A DNA stretch of 64,000 nucleotides from a virus, in IMG/VR virus record IMGVR_UViG_3300035698_012707, positions 1 to 64,000 of that record; one strand, written 5' to 3'. Positions within the stretch are counted from its first letter, which is position 1. Every line of letters begins with the position of its first letter. Shown one piece after another: positions 15,165 to 23,019 of this stretch. The notes beneath the pieces are model-generated. The model ran no database searches. It saw nothing but the letters and a program-made list of their open reading frames with translations, and was not told the DNA's origin. Position numbers and translations under genes: made by a program.

Positions 15165-15273
15165 AATATTAAATAAAATAGCTGATGTTCTTCTTACAAA
15201 AGTTGTGAAAGAAGATTATGAATTGACTATAACAGTAAAAGCAAAAAAAGGAGCAAGAAATGAAAACAGTTAA
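15148..15273 (+). CDS. small basic protein
   Basis: Forty-one residues starting in the preceding tag codons (GAGTGGGATGATG). Helix then strand, basic end. It overlaps both neighbours. Coding status is uncertain. Confidence 0.4.
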   Translation: MKLTDKILNKIADVLLTKVVKEDYELTITVKAKKGARNENS

Positions 15274-15628
15274 GGTAGCAAGAGTAGGCAGTAAAGTGCA
15301 AGAAGTAGCAGTACGAATAGAAGCAACAATAGAAGAATGTTTAGAAGCAGCTAATATACAGCTGGGGGCTAATGAAGATGTGTATGAAAACCATGTAAAG
15401 CGTTGCATTGGAACAAACGCTCTCATTGGGTCAACTTTAGTTGTTGAACCGCAGAAAATAGTTCCTTTATCAAGTAAAGTAATGGGAATAATAGACATAC
15501 TATCAGAAGAAGAATGTATAGATGCTGATGATTATTATGACGATTACGATAATACAGATTATAATTGGATATACAGTGAATATGGAAAAATGATAAATGA
15601 TATAATTAAAGTAGCTAGGGAGGGTTAG
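15260..15628 (+). CDS. ubiquitin-like (beta-grasp) domain protein
   Basis: One hundred twenty-two residues. The first about 70 residues (VKVARVGSKVQEVAV, then ATIEECLEAANI) align with each half of the tandem ubiquitin-like protein at 17596. Unlike that protein it lacks a Gly-Gly terminus and instead has an acidic, Tyr-rich extension ending AREG, so it may be a non-conjugated binding partner or a degenerate modifier. It stands directly before the E1 gene (1 nt gap) after AAAAGGAGCAAGA. Confidence 0.65.
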   Translation: MKTVKVARVGSKVQEVAVRIEATIEECLEAANIQLGANEDVYENHVKRCIGTNALIGSTLVVEPQKIVPLSSKVMGIIDILSEEECIDADDYYDDYDNTDYNWIYSEYGKMINDIIKVAREG

Positions 15629-15629
15629 C

Positions 15630-16310
15630 ATGGACTTTGATGACCGAGACGGAGTAGTCGAGGAAAGATATTCTAGACATTGGGATATGTTAGATGTTGA
15701 AAGACTTCATACATTGCCGATTAGAATAGTTGGAGCTGGAAGCGTAGGCAGTTTTACTTGCTTAAGCTTAAGCAAAATGGGTGCTAAGAACATAAAAATA
15801 TATGATGATGATATGGTTGATGAACACAACATTTCAAATCAGTTTTATAGAACTCAAGACGTTGGTGAGTTTAAGGTTGATGCACTACAAAGTATGATAA
15901 TGGATTTTGAAGGCGTTCCTATTCAAATAGAGAACGAACGATGGTATGGTAATGATGATTGTAACGGTGTAATAATAGCAGCCGTTGATAATATGGATGC
16001 CAGGAAGAGGATATGGGAGAAAGTCAAAGGAAACAATGATGTATCTCTTTTTATTGACCCTCGGATGGGAGGAAAAACCGCAAGAATATATTATGTAAAT
16101 CCTCTTTCTGGTTCTAAAAAATACGAAGAAACATTATATGACGATGATGAAGCAGCGCAAGAAAGATGTACGGAAAGAACTATAATATATAACGTATTAG
16201 GAATAGCAAGCTTTATATCAAAAGGTATAGCAGATTGGATGGCGGATGGAGTAGAAGATTGCAAGGAATTAATATTAGACTATGCAACTTTTACTCTTAT
16301 GGTTAGATAA
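15630..16310 (+). CDS. E1/ThiF-like ubiquitin-activating enzyme
   Basis: Two hundred twenty-six residues. E1/ThiF enzymes adenylate the C-terminal Gly of a ubiquitin-like protein and pass it to a Cys. Seen: YSRH near the start, Rossmann loop GAGSVG (35-40), acidic strand end IYDDD, DNMDARKR (120-127) and a candidate catalytic Cys180 in ERCTER. The length suits the compact bacterial E1s. The C-terminal 39 residues recur as an orphan piece at 17449-17568. Neighbours (Ubl, E2-like, JAMM) support a conjugation role. Confidence 0.8.
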   Translation: MDFDDRDGVVEERYSRHWDMLDVERLHTLPIRIVGAGSVGSFTCLSLSKMGAKNIKIYDDDMVDEHNISNQFYRTQDVGEFKVDALQSMIMDFEGVPIQIENERWYGNDDCNGVIIAAVDNMDARKRIWEKVKGNNDVSLFIDPRMGGKTARIYYVNPLSGSKKYEETLYDDDEAAQERCTERTIIYNVLGIASFISKGIADWMADGVEDCKELILDYATFTLMVR

Positions 16311-16328
16311 AATAATCGTAATAACTAG

Positions 16329-16357
16329 TTGAAAAATGTAGTATTTTGTGGTATTAT
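16329..16357 (+). promoter_or_regulatory. sigma70-type promoter
   Basis: TTGAAA (16329-16334), 17 bp spacer, TATTAT (16352-16357). It lies 19 nt downstream of the E1 stop and would transcribe the small genes at 16379 onward, so the insertion cassette within the ubiquitin-like cluster has its own promoter. Confidence 0.65.
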
Positions 16358-16378
16358 AGGTATATAGGGAGGTGAAGA

Positions 16379-16540
16379 ATGAAGAAAAAAACTAAAGCAA
16401 TAAGAATAGCAGAGAATAGTTATGACTATCTAGTTGCAGTATCTCTCAAAGATAGAAGAGGTATGGGAGTTACCCTAGACCTAATTTTAGAGGAGCATAA
16501 AAATGCCACAAAAAAGCGAAAAAGAAAGAAAAAAGTATAA
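16379..16540 (+). CDS. small ribbon-helix-helix-like protein
   Basis: Fifty-three residues: strand KAIRIAENSYDYL then two short helices, compatible with an RHH DNA-binding fold, and a Lys/Arg tail. Start after GGGAGGTGAAG. If correct it could repress its own promoter 22 nt upstream. The tail overlaps the HNH gene by 38 nt. Confidence 0.5.
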   Translation: MKKKTKAIRIAENSYDYLVAVSLKDRRGMGVTLDLILEEHKNATKKRKRKKKV

Positions 16541-16970
16541 TATGCTAAGACAACGAAAACATCGTAAGTCTAATAAAGAAAAGAACTTACAATATCGAAG
16601 AGAATATTATGAAAACAATAAAGATCACATATTATTGCTAAAAAAAATATGGAGAATTAATAACAAAGAAAAAGAAAGAGAATACAAAGTTTGGTATAGA
16701 ATAAATCATCCATGGAGTGTTACTTTAGAAAACGTAAAAGCAAGGGTTAGCGGTAGGAATACAAGACATGATTACACTAGTATAAAAAATACGCTAACAT
16801 TAAAACAATTAGAATATCTATGGAAAAGAGACAAAGCTGACCATATGCTTAAATCAGCATTACATAGAAAAAACAATAATGGAGATTACACAGTGAGAAA
16901 TTGTGAGTATGTTGAGAGCGGATGGCACTCTTCATACCACAATAAACAAAGAAAAAAGGACATTAAATGA
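16503..16970 (+). CDS. HNH-like homing endonuclease candidate
   Basis: One hundred fifty-five residues. An N-terminal highly basic repeat (YRREYYENNKDHI, then WRINNKEKERE) is of the type found in DNA-binding parts of phage HNH enzymes; the C-terminal part has LWKRDKADHMLK, HRKNNNGDYT and NCEYVE, matching the HNH variant with RDKA...DRxxxxGxYTxxNC. It sits between the E1 gene and a duplicate E1 tail, as expected for a mobile insert. Confidence 0.65.
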   Translation: MPQKSEKERKKYNMLRQRKHRKSNKEKNLQYRREYYENNKDHILLLKKIWRINNKEKEREYKVWYRINHPWSVTLENVKARVSGRNTRHDYTSIKNTLTLKQLEYLWKRDKADHMLKSALHRKNNNGDYTVRNCEYVESGWHSSYHNKQRKKDIK

Positions 16971-17098
16971 CAGCAGGGAAAAATAATCCAAATTATGATG
17001 AATGGAAAATAAAACATCCTTCATTATGGCTTAAGGGAGCAAAAGAACTATTTTATAAAATTGTGTCAAAAATAAACAATAAAGGCAAATTAAAATGA
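16967..17098 (+). CDS. small basic protein
   Basis: Forty-three residues, overlapping the HNH gene by 4 nt after AAAAAAGGACATTAA. Trp-containing and basic, no family recognised. Probably cargo of the inserted cassette. Confidence 0.45.
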   Translation: MTAGKNNPNYDEWKIKHPSLWLKGAKELFYKIVSKINNKGKLK

Positions 17099-17448
17099 AT
17101 AAGAAAATAATAATATTTGTATTAATGATACTATTTTTTACGCAAAATTTTAGTCATGCTGGCGGTAATCCATTCACTAAATATTATATGACTAATGGAT
17201 ATTCAAATGGTAGATATCTTATTGATTTTACTAATACATCAGCAGATACTGCAGATGTTTGTGGAACAATACATTATACTCGTGGTATAATAGATACTTT
17301 TTTTAGATATAATCCAGAAATATATAACAAACACTATAAGAATATGTCGTCAAATGAGATAAGTATTATGGTACAAAGATTCTATAAAAATAATCCAGAT
17401 AAAAGATATTTACCAATAGTAGATGTTGTTTTTGACGGATGTAAATAG
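17095..17448 (+). CDS. small exported protein
   Basis: One hundred seventeen residues with a clear Sec signal peptide: basic NKK, hydrophobic core (4-16), cleavage likely after SHA at about residue 22. The mature part has two Cys that could form a disulfide (C61, C116). No family recognised. It lies between the HNH gene and the orphan E1 tail. Confidence 0.6.
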   Translation: MNKKIIIFVLMILFFTQNFSHAGGNPFTKYYMTNGYSNGRYLIDFTNTSADTADVCGTIHYTRGIIDTFFRYNPEIYNKHYKNMSSNEISIMVQRFYKNNPDKRYLPIVDVVFDGCK

Positions 17449-17568
17449 AACAATTTAGGTATAAGTTCTTTTATTTGCAAAATAATAGAAGATTATATGA
17501 AAAATGGTGTAGAAAGTAATCGAGAGCTGGTTCTTGATTACGCAACATACACCTTGTTAACAAGGTAA
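17449..17568 (+). pseudogene. orphan duplicate of the E1 C-terminus
   Basis: Translated from 17449 this reads NNLGISSFICKIIEDYM and ends LVLDYATYTLLTR before TAA. It aligns without gaps over 39 residues with the last 39 of the E1 at 15630 (NVLGIASFISKGIADWM, LILDYATFTLMVR). It has no start codon or ribosome site. It shows that E1 sequence once extended up to the di-Ubl gene and that the 1.1 kb HNH cassette now lies between two diverged copies of the 3' end. Confidence 0.8.
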
Positions 17569-17595
17569 GACCCAAAAAACAAAAGGAGGTAGACA

Positions 17596-18009
17596 ATGAT
17601 TACAGTCAAAGTCGCTCGTTTGGGAAACACAGTGCAGGAAGTTGCACTCAATGAAGGTTCATCCGTTCAGGATGCTCTAACAGCTGCTGATCTCGCAGTA
17701 GACGGTGAGGATATTCGTATCAACTCATCAAACTCTAACCTTACAGATGTAGTACGTAATGGAGACATTATTACTCTTGTACCAAAGGTAAAGGGTGGAC
17801 AAAAGCTCGTTAAGGTCGCAAGACTAGGTTCAACAGTGGAAGAAGTTGCTGTTCCTAACGACGCTACAATTGAGTATGCTCTTGAAGCAGCCGATGTTGT
17901 AGTAGACAACGAAGACATCCGTTTGGATGGCCGCTCTGCAAGTTTATCAGATAGTATTGGCAACGCGTCAATGATCACTATCGTTCCAAAGGTAAAAGGT
18001 GGTAAGTAA
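17596..18009 (+). CDS. tandem ubiquitin-like protein (di-Ubl) with Gly-Gly ends
   Basis: One hundred thirty-seven residues made of two beta-grasp repeats, 1-68 and about 71-136, sharing VKVARLG, the LxAADxxVDxEDIR centre and VPKVKGG. The first ends KGG at 66-68 before QK, the second KGG at 134-136 with one trailing Lys. This is the layout of a polyubiquitin-type precursor: a JAMM protease could cut after each Gly-Gly to release conjugatable modifiers. Strong AAAAGGAGG start site and higher GC suggest high expression. E1 precedes it; E2-like and JAMM genes follow. Confidence 0.8.
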   Translation: MITVKVARLGNTVQEVALNEGSSVQDALTAADLAVDGEDIRINSSNSNLTDVVRNGDIITLVPKVKGGQKLVKVARLGSTVEEVAVPNDATIEYALEAADVVVDNEDIRLDGRSASLSDSIGNASMITIVPKVKGGK

Positions 18010-18032
18010 TATCCCCCCACAGTAAAAAATCC

Positions 18033-18063
18033 GAGGGCGGTATGTGCAATGCATATCGTCCTC
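18033..18063 (+). terminator. hairpin terminator after di-Ubl
   Basis: GAGGGCGGTATG (18033-18044) pairs with CATATCGTCCTC (18052-18063), 12 bp with two G-U, followed by ATTTT. It may partly end transcription so that the abundant Ubl is made in excess over the E2-like gene. Confidence 0.6.
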
Positions 18064-18079
18064 ATTTTAAAGGAGTGTG

Positions 18080-18124
18080 ATGCAAACAAAAATACATGTT
18101 GTATTAATGTTTTCAATATTTTAA
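18080..18124 (+). CDS. possible 14-residue leader peptide
   Basis: ATG follows AAAGGAGTGTG at good spacing and the frame stops 11 nt before the E2-like ATG, just ahead of its AAGGAGGAG site. It could couple translation to the E2-like gene. Too short to judge by composition. Confidence 0.3.
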   Translation: MQTKIHVVLMFSIF

Positions 18125-18135
18125 AAGGAGGAGTA

Positions 18136-19290
18136 ATGAGCGAAAAGAAAAAGTATCAAATAAAATACAGTGGAGATGGTACACCGTCAACAAAGGTGAA
18201 ATCATCATATGATAAGTTGTTGCAAGAGCTTGCTAATGACTTTGAAATAGACATAGAAGTTGTTACATGTCATGGAAAATATGACTATATACCCGCAGAA
18301 TTAGACTTTGAAAAGTTCTACATATTTGCACAGTTAGTACCAGACGTTATAGCTTATAAGGGTAAAAAGTTGTCTAAACTTATGTTGGGCGATAAGGAAG
18401 TAACTGTAACTGGTGGTCAAACAGATAGCATGAAAATAGTCGGAGCTATGCCAAAAGATGCTACAGTTATAAATGATTCAAAAGGTGAAGCCTTAGCAAT
18501 TGTATACGACGCATCCTTGTACATATTAAATGATTTTATTCATTGTCATTCAAAGGATGAATTAGACAATAGTTTAGAAATATTTAAGTATATCGTTAAC
18601 GAAGCAACTAAAACACCAGAACTATTGAAAGCACTTAAGTATGGCACGGAAGAAAAAGGACGTAAGTCTTTAGAAATAGCGTTAAAGAAACAATACAAAG
18701 AAAGACTTAAGAAAGAAAAAGTATTACTTGATAGTTCAGAGAAACTTATAGATAATTATACTCAGGAACTTACAAAAGCAAGTAGAAAAATAATATCTAC
18801 ACAAAATATTATTAAAGCAATTCACAGCAATCTAGAAGATATTCCAGAATCTCTTGAAAAGAAATGGAATTCTGCAAAAAAGCTAGAGAGTACACCAATA
18901 TTTGAATCTGTTAGTTTCCAGAGAAATTCTGTAAAAGCTGTTACGACTGAAATATTTGTAACAGAAAAGAAAGTAACATATCAAATGGGAAAATTTGAGA
19001 TTGTCCTAGAATTCAATGGTAATATAAGAATAATGTCAATGTGGCCACAAAGAGGACCTTCGCAACAGCATCCTCACGTAAGTGCTGAAGGTCGTCCATG
19101 CTGGGGAAACCTCAGTGGAGAGTTACCAAAAAGGATAGCAGAAAGTGAATTTGACGTTGCATTTGTAGAGATACATACATTTCTATGTCATTATTCACAA
19201 GAAGGCGGTCCATATGCTAATATTAATCACTGGCCACAAGCAACAGCAAAACAAATAGCTATGCTTAAAGCTGACAAAGTTAGAACGTAA
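18136..19290 (+). CDS. E2-like ubiquitin-conjugating protein
   Basis: Three hundred eighty-four residues. The C-terminal domain (about 265-375) has an E2/UBC-like core: beta strands FEIVLEFNGNIRIMSMWP, then HPHVSAEGRPCWGNL with candidate catalytic Cys322, and a helix region. The N-terminal about 120 residues are a separate alpha/beta domain (CHGKYDYIPAELDFE) and a long charged coiled segment lies between. Such E2-like proteins accept the modifier from E1. Start ATG 18136 has AAGGAGGAG. Neighbour JAMM gene follows after 10 nt. Family assignment is by motif and context. Confidence 0.7.
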   Translation: MSEKKKYQIKYSGDGTPSTKVKSSYDKLLQELANDFEIDIEVVTCHGKYDYIPAELDFEKFYIFAQLVPDVIAYKGKKLSKLMLGDKEVTVTGGQTDSMKIVGAMPKDATVINDSKGEALAIVYDASLYILNDFIHCHSKDELDNSLEIFKYIVNEATKTPELLKALKYGTEEKGRKSLEIALKKQYKERLKKEKVLLDSSEKLIDNYTQELTKASRKIISTQNIIKAIHSNLEDIPESLEKKWNSAKKLESTPIFESVSFQRNSVKAVTTEIFVTEKKVTYQMGKFEIVLEFNGNIRIMSMWPQRGPSQQHPHVSAEGRPCWGNLSGELPKRIAESEFDVAFVEIHTFLCHYSQEGGPYANINHWPQATAKQIAMLKADKVRT

Positions 19291-19300
19291 GGGGGAAGTA

Positions 19301-20281
19301 ATGGGAGAAATAACTACAAAAACAAAGTTCCAAGCTCTATATATTGACCCAGAATGTAAGAAAAAATTACAATACTGGGCAGATGCAGCCGTTGGAGAAG
19401 TTAGTGGTCTTGGTCTTGTAGACAATGAAGACGGAAGAATGGTGGTAAGAGAGGTCTACATCTTAGAACAGGAATGTTCAGGAGCAGACACAGAGCTTGA
19501 TCCAGAGGCTATATCTAAGCTTATGATGGAAATTTTGCAAGCTGATAAAGATCCAGCCAAGTTAAAGTTCTGGTGGCATAGTCATGTTAATATGGGTTGT
19601 TTTTGGAGTGGAACTGATGATGAATGTGCTGAAACGTTAAGCAAAGAATTTGCATTCAGTACCGTAGTCAACAAGAAAGGCGAATCTAAAACAAGGCTTG
19701 ATTTATATGAGCCGTTTAGAATAACTGTAGACAATATTCGTCTTATCGAGATAACTGCAGAAGATGAAAATCTTAAAAAACAATGCGAACAAGACGTAAA
19801 AGAAAAAGTAAAAACAAAATCATGGACAAGAAATTATAATCAACATAATAATGGAAAAGGATACTATGATCAGAAAAAGTGGGATAACTTTGGAAGGTGT
19901 GGAAGCCCATATGAGGATCCATATGATTATGCTGAAACATCCAAAGTAAAGTTAAAAGACGACATAGTTGAAGACATTAAACTTCTTAGTGATCTTATAT
20001 TTGATAACGGATTTTCAGCCATTGCGTTGAATAGCTTTATTTATGATATAACAAATCAGGCCATAGAGAAGATATATGGTGATAAAGCAGAATGTAAGGA
20101 TGGAATAGGAACATATTCCGAAAATGAAAAACTTTGTAAAAAATGCAAGATATCAAAACAGTGTGAATTGTTGACAGATAAACTAAAGGAGCCATTGGAT
20201 GAAAATGATACTTGTAGCGAACATAATAAGGAAGACATTTCCGAAGATAGTGTTGAAGTTATCGTCGATCCTGATAATTGA
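19301..20281 (+). CDS. JAMM/MPN metalloprotease (deubiquitinase-like)
   Basis: Three hundred twenty-six residues. The N-terminal about 150 form a JAB domain with Glu33 and the full zinc signature His93-x-His95, seven residues, Ser103-x-x-Asp106 (HSHVNMGCFWSGTDD). These enzymes hydrolyse isopeptide or Gly-Gly bonds, so it can process the di-Ubl precursor or remove the modifier. The C-terminal part has a Cys cluster (CKKCKISKQC) and an acidic end. It closes the conjugation cluster. Confidence 0.85.
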   Translation: MGEITTKTKFQALYIDPECKKKLQYWADAAVGEVSGLGLVDNEDGRMVVREVYILEQECSGADTELDPEAISKLMMEILQADKDPAKLKFWWHSHVNMGCFWSGTDDECAETLSKEFAFSTVVNKKGESKTRLDLYEPFRITVDNIRLIEITAEDENLKKQCEQDVKEKVKTKSWTRNYNQHNNGKGYYDQKKWDNFGRCGSPYEDPYDYAETSKVKLKDDIVEDIKLLSDLIFDNGFSAIALNSFIYDITNQAIEKIYGDKAECKDGIGTYSENEKLCKKCKISKQCELLTDKLKEPLDENDTCSEHNKEDISEDSVEVIVDPDN

Positions 20282-20339
20282 GGGTCTTTTTTTAGCAATA
20301 GATAAATATTTATTTCAACGGTTACGTAAGGAGCCAGAA

Positions 20340-20621
20340 ATGACAAAGAAAACAGAAAAAAATGAAAACGTATATTGTCAAATATGTTACTTGCAAAGTG
20401 ACAATAGTCCAGATGTAAAGTTTCATTTATATGAAGAGGGTACATTTTCATATCCAACCGAAATGCATATATGTCAAAAATGCTTAGACTGGGTAAATTT
20501 TATGAGAAAAATGGCATCTGAACAAGCAAAGTTTCCAGAAAAGGATTCATTTGAGAATTCTAATTGGTGGTGGCAACCTAAAAAAGAGGGTCATTCTGCA
20601 GCCGAAATGTGTGTAAAATAG
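20340..20621 (+). CDS. zinc-finger protein beside the Ubl cluster
   Basis: Ninety-three residues with CQICYLQ and CQKCLDW pairs separated by about 30 residues, a RING-like or treble-clef spacing, then a Trp-rich tail. Start ATG 20340 after AAGGAGCCAGAA. Given the neighbours an E3-like role is tempting but only four zinc ligands are evident. Confidence 0.5.
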   Translation: MTKKTEKNENVYCQICYLQSDNSPDVKFHLYEEGTFSYPTEMHICQKCLDWVNFMRKMASEQAKFPEKDSFENSNWWWQPKKEGHSAAEMCVK

Positions 20622-20622
20622 G

Positions 20623-20651
20623 TTGAAAAAAAAATCCGTTTATGGTATAAT
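20623..20651 (+). promoter_or_regulatory. sigma70-type promoter
   Basis: TTGAAA (20623-20628), 17 bp spacer, TATAAT (20646-20651), a near-consensus promoter 27 nt before the ATG at 20678. Confidence 0.75.
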
Positions 20652-20677
20652 ATTAATATAACCGGAGGAGGAATTTC

Positions 20678-20869
20678 ATGGTTAAAAGACCAAAAGAAAA
20701 GGTAGTTGGATGCGGAACATGTTTGTTTCGTGGAGGAGAACCTTATACAGATGAAACGTTAGATAAGGTTGAGAGAGTTTATTGCAAAGCTAGGAAGGTT
20801 GCAGTTGATGTCGAAATAATGAACAAGTTTTGCGACCACTTTCAGGTCAAACCGCAGGAGACGGAATGA
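20678..20869 (+). CDS. small Cys-rich protein
   Basis: Sixty-three residues, first gene after a strong promoter, with CGTCLF, YCKAR and FCDHF cysteines, layout similar to the proteins at 1211 and 1667. Start after CCGGAGGAGG. Its end carries CAGGAGACGG, the ribosome site for the endonuclease gene. Confidence 0.6.
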   Translation: MVKRPKEKVVGCGTCLFRGGEPYTDETLDKVERVYCKARKVAVDVEIMNKFCDHFQVKPQETE

Positions 20870-21540
20870 TAAAAGAATGTAAAAAATGTGGAGAAAATAA
20901 ATCTCTTGACAGTTTTTACGTAGATAATTCGAAAAAAAACAATATTTCGTCTTATTGTAAACTATGTGTGTTAGAGAAGCAAAAAACATATTATCACTAT
21001 AAAAAAGGTAATATTGTGTTAAAAGAAAAAAGATGTAGTACCTGTGGTATTACAAAAAATACAACAGAGTTTCCAAAGAAAGCTAACGGAAAGTATGGAG
21101 TAGCATCAATTTGTCTTGTATGTCAGAGAAACTGGATGTCAGAATATTACAAGACTCCGGGCGCTAAGATTAAACAAAGAACAAGAGATGCCAAGAAGTT
21201 CTTAAAAAACATAGAATCATTATCAGAAAAAGAAAAAAGACGTAGATATAATAAAAATTTAAGCCTTAAACATCTTTATGGAATAACTTTATCTGAGTAT
21301 GAGGGTATGTTAATAGAACAAAAGTTTAAATGTGCTATTTGTGGCACCAAAGTATCAGAGATACCATATAATGATCACTCAACTAAGAGAAAAGACACCT
21401 TATACGTAGACCATAATCACAAAACTGGTGAAATACGAGGTCTATTATGTGGCTCATGTAACGGCGGAATTGGGCAGCTTGGAGATAGCATATCAATACT
21501 TAGAAAAGCTATAAAATATTTAAGGAGAAATACATGTTGA
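20866..21540 (+). CDS. recombination endonuclease VII-like
   Basis: Two hundred twenty-four residues. Two N-terminal zinc ribbons (CKKCGENK, CSTCGITK) precede an endonuclease VII HNH domain: CAICGTK, then LYVDHNHKTGEIRGLLCG and CNGGIG. The family resolves branched DNA (T4 gp49) and many phage versions are short nicking or homing nucleases. ATG 20866 is chosen for its ribosome site. The extra zinc ribbons suggest sequence-specific homing rather than junction resolution. Confidence 0.8.
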   Translation: MIKECKKCGENKSLDSFYVDNSKKNNISSYCKLCVLEKQKTYYHYKKGNIVLKEKRCSTCGITKNTTEFPKKANGKYGVASICLVCQRNWMSEYYKTPGAKIKQRTRDAKKFLKNIESLSEKEKRRRYNKNLSLKHLYGITLSEYEGMLIEQKFKCAICGTKVSEIPYNDHSTKRKDTLYVDHNHKTGEIRGLLCGSCNGGIGQLGDSISILRKAIKYLRRNTC

Positions 21541-22097
21541 AGGACACGAACACTGTAAATGTGTCAGGTAAGATATTCTGGTCAAAGCTAGACAAAAAAG
21601 AGAAGTTTTCTATGTTACGACTTGGAGTCGACATAGGGGAAGGACGCTATAATAGGGTTTTTGTTACTATTTCTAATCCACATGAAAAATCTTACAAATT
21701 TGTTAAGAATGATAACCAGGTTATTATCTTTGGCGGATGGTTAGATGTGTGGAAAAAGAATGATGGTGAGTTAGAGCTTCAATTGAAGGCTTATGATTCT
21801 AACGCTCAGTTTTATGTGCCGGAAAAGGTAATACCACACTTAAATGAGGTTACTATATACGGTAATGTCACTAATTTTAGCGATGGTGAAGCAATAATAG
21901 ACTGTATAGGTGGTAAAAACCCAAAAACTGGTGAATATACACATAGAACAATACCCATTCAAGTCGGAGACGAACTAGGTGACATTAGTAATAAGAAAAT
22001 TATGATTAGAGGAACTCTTGGAACAGAGGAAATCGACGAAAAGAAATCAAAACTAAAGGTTTTTGTTGATTACGATAGAATTAACATATTAGGATAA
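21534..22097 (+). CDS. tandem OB-fold protein, SSB-like
   Basis: One hundred eighty-seven residues. Two OB-like halves: VNVSGKIFWSKL to about residue 93, and EVTIYGNVTNFS onward. The pattern resembles SSB-like proteins, suggesting ssDNA or RNA binding, but signature residues are weak. Start after TAAGGAGAAATAC, overlapping the endonuclease gene by 7 nt. Confidence 0.6.
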   Translation: MLKDTNTVNVSGKIFWSKLDKKEKFSMLRLGVDIGEGRYNRVFVTISNPHEKSYKFVKNDNQVIIFGGWLDVWKKNDGELELQLKAYDSNAQFYVPEKVIPHLNEVTIYGNVTNFSDGEAIIDCIGGKNPKTGEYTHRTIPIQVGDELGDISNKKIMIRGTLGTEEIDEKKSKLKVFVDYDRINILG

Positions 22098-22099
22098 TT

Positions 22100-22504
22100 A
22101 TGAGACTTGAATCAAAAACAAAAATAGGCGATGGAACGGTAGATAGAATAATCTATGATGATATTTATGGTGCTAGTGAATTTTTTGAGCCTAAGATATG
22201 GATAGACACTTGGTCTAAAGATAAATTTTGGCTAAAAACAGCAGCAGGAGAAAAAATATCAGTTTCTAAGTTAGAATTAAAGCAATTGAACTTTAAAATA
22301 ATAACTAGAAACGTAGGAACGCGGTCTAATAGGCTCTACAAGCATTTTATGACAGTAAATAGTCCAAGAAAAGCTTCAGAGAGAATACCACTACTTAGTA
22401 TCGCAAGAAAACTTAATAAAGTATGGAAAAGGAGTATTAATGTCGAAGAACAATACAGACGAAGGTATCAATATGGATTCAGATTCTGGAATCCCGAAAA
22501 GTGA
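22100..22504 (+). CDS. basic hypothetical protein
   Basis: One hundred thirty-four residues, beta-rich start then a basic tail with several Arg runs. The last 65 nt overlap the next gene, and the final RYQYGFRFWNPEK is likely run-on. No family recognised. Confidence 0.55.
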   Translation: MRLESKTKIGDGTVDRIIYDDIYGASEFFEPKIWIDTWSKDKFWLKTAAGEKISVSKLELKQLNFKIITRNVGTRSNRLYKHFMTVNSPRKASERIPLLSIARKLNKVWKRSINVEEQYRRRYQYGFRFWNPEK

Positions 22505-22844
22505 GAACTTAACAACAGATCAAAAGTTAGAGAATTTAGCTAGGAATTTATTTATATTACTTAAGAAGCAAGATGATATTAGCTTGGCTTTAGACAATGT
22601 ATATATACAAGTAGCAACTCTGATAGAAATTCTCGCAGAACATGAAAACATACTTAACCCTGATTTATGGGAAAAGAAGTTAAAAGAAGTAACAAAAAAT
22701 ATAAAAGACACCATGGAGGCAATGGAGAATGAAGCAGCAAATGCTGGACAAGATAATGTCACAAATCCCGACGGGGCAGATGCGTCACAGGGAAGTGGAA
22801 AAATTATTACTCAAGATCATACAATCATTATACCAGGTCAGTAA
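22440..22844 (+). CDS. helical hypothetical protein
   Basis: One hundred thirty-four residues, a central coiled-coil-like region (about 26-100) and a disordered Gly/Asp/Ser end. Start after AAGGAGTATTA. Overlaps both neighbours. No family recognised. Confidence 0.55.
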   Translation: MSKNNTDEGINMDSDSGIPKSENLTTDQKLENLARNLFILLKKQDDISLALDNVYIQVATLIEILAEHENILNPDLWEKKLKEVTKNIKDTMEAMENEAANAGQDNVTNPDGADASQGSGKIITQDHTIIIPGQ

Positions 22845-23019
22845 AGAAGAAGGATATGCTTGGAGTGGTAATTTAATTGATGTCGGAGGAAGAATTGGTC
22901 TTTTAACCGAAACAGGGGAAATTGTAGAACTTGACTCTGTACTTCCAAAAGGAGAAACCGGAAGGTTTATGCTGATATGGACACAAGATGATAGTGAAAA
23001 ACTTAAAAGAGAAGTATAA
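22729..23019 (+). CDS. hypothetical protein
   Basis: Ninety-six residues: an N-terminal helical part and a beta-rich half (NLIDVGGRIGLLTETGEIVEL). Start after AATGGAGA. It overlaps the preceding gene by 116 nt in another frame, so the true start may be later. No family recognised. Confidence 0.5.
   Translation: MKQQMLDKIMSQIPTGQMRHREVEKLLLKIIQSLYQVSKEEGYAWSGNLIDVGGRIGLLTETGEIVELDSVLPKGETGRFMLIWTQDDSEKLKREV

Noticed and set aside
17449-17568. Readthrough extension of the exported protein at 17095
   Set aside because: It is in frame after the TAG, but its clear match to the E1 C-terminus explains it better.
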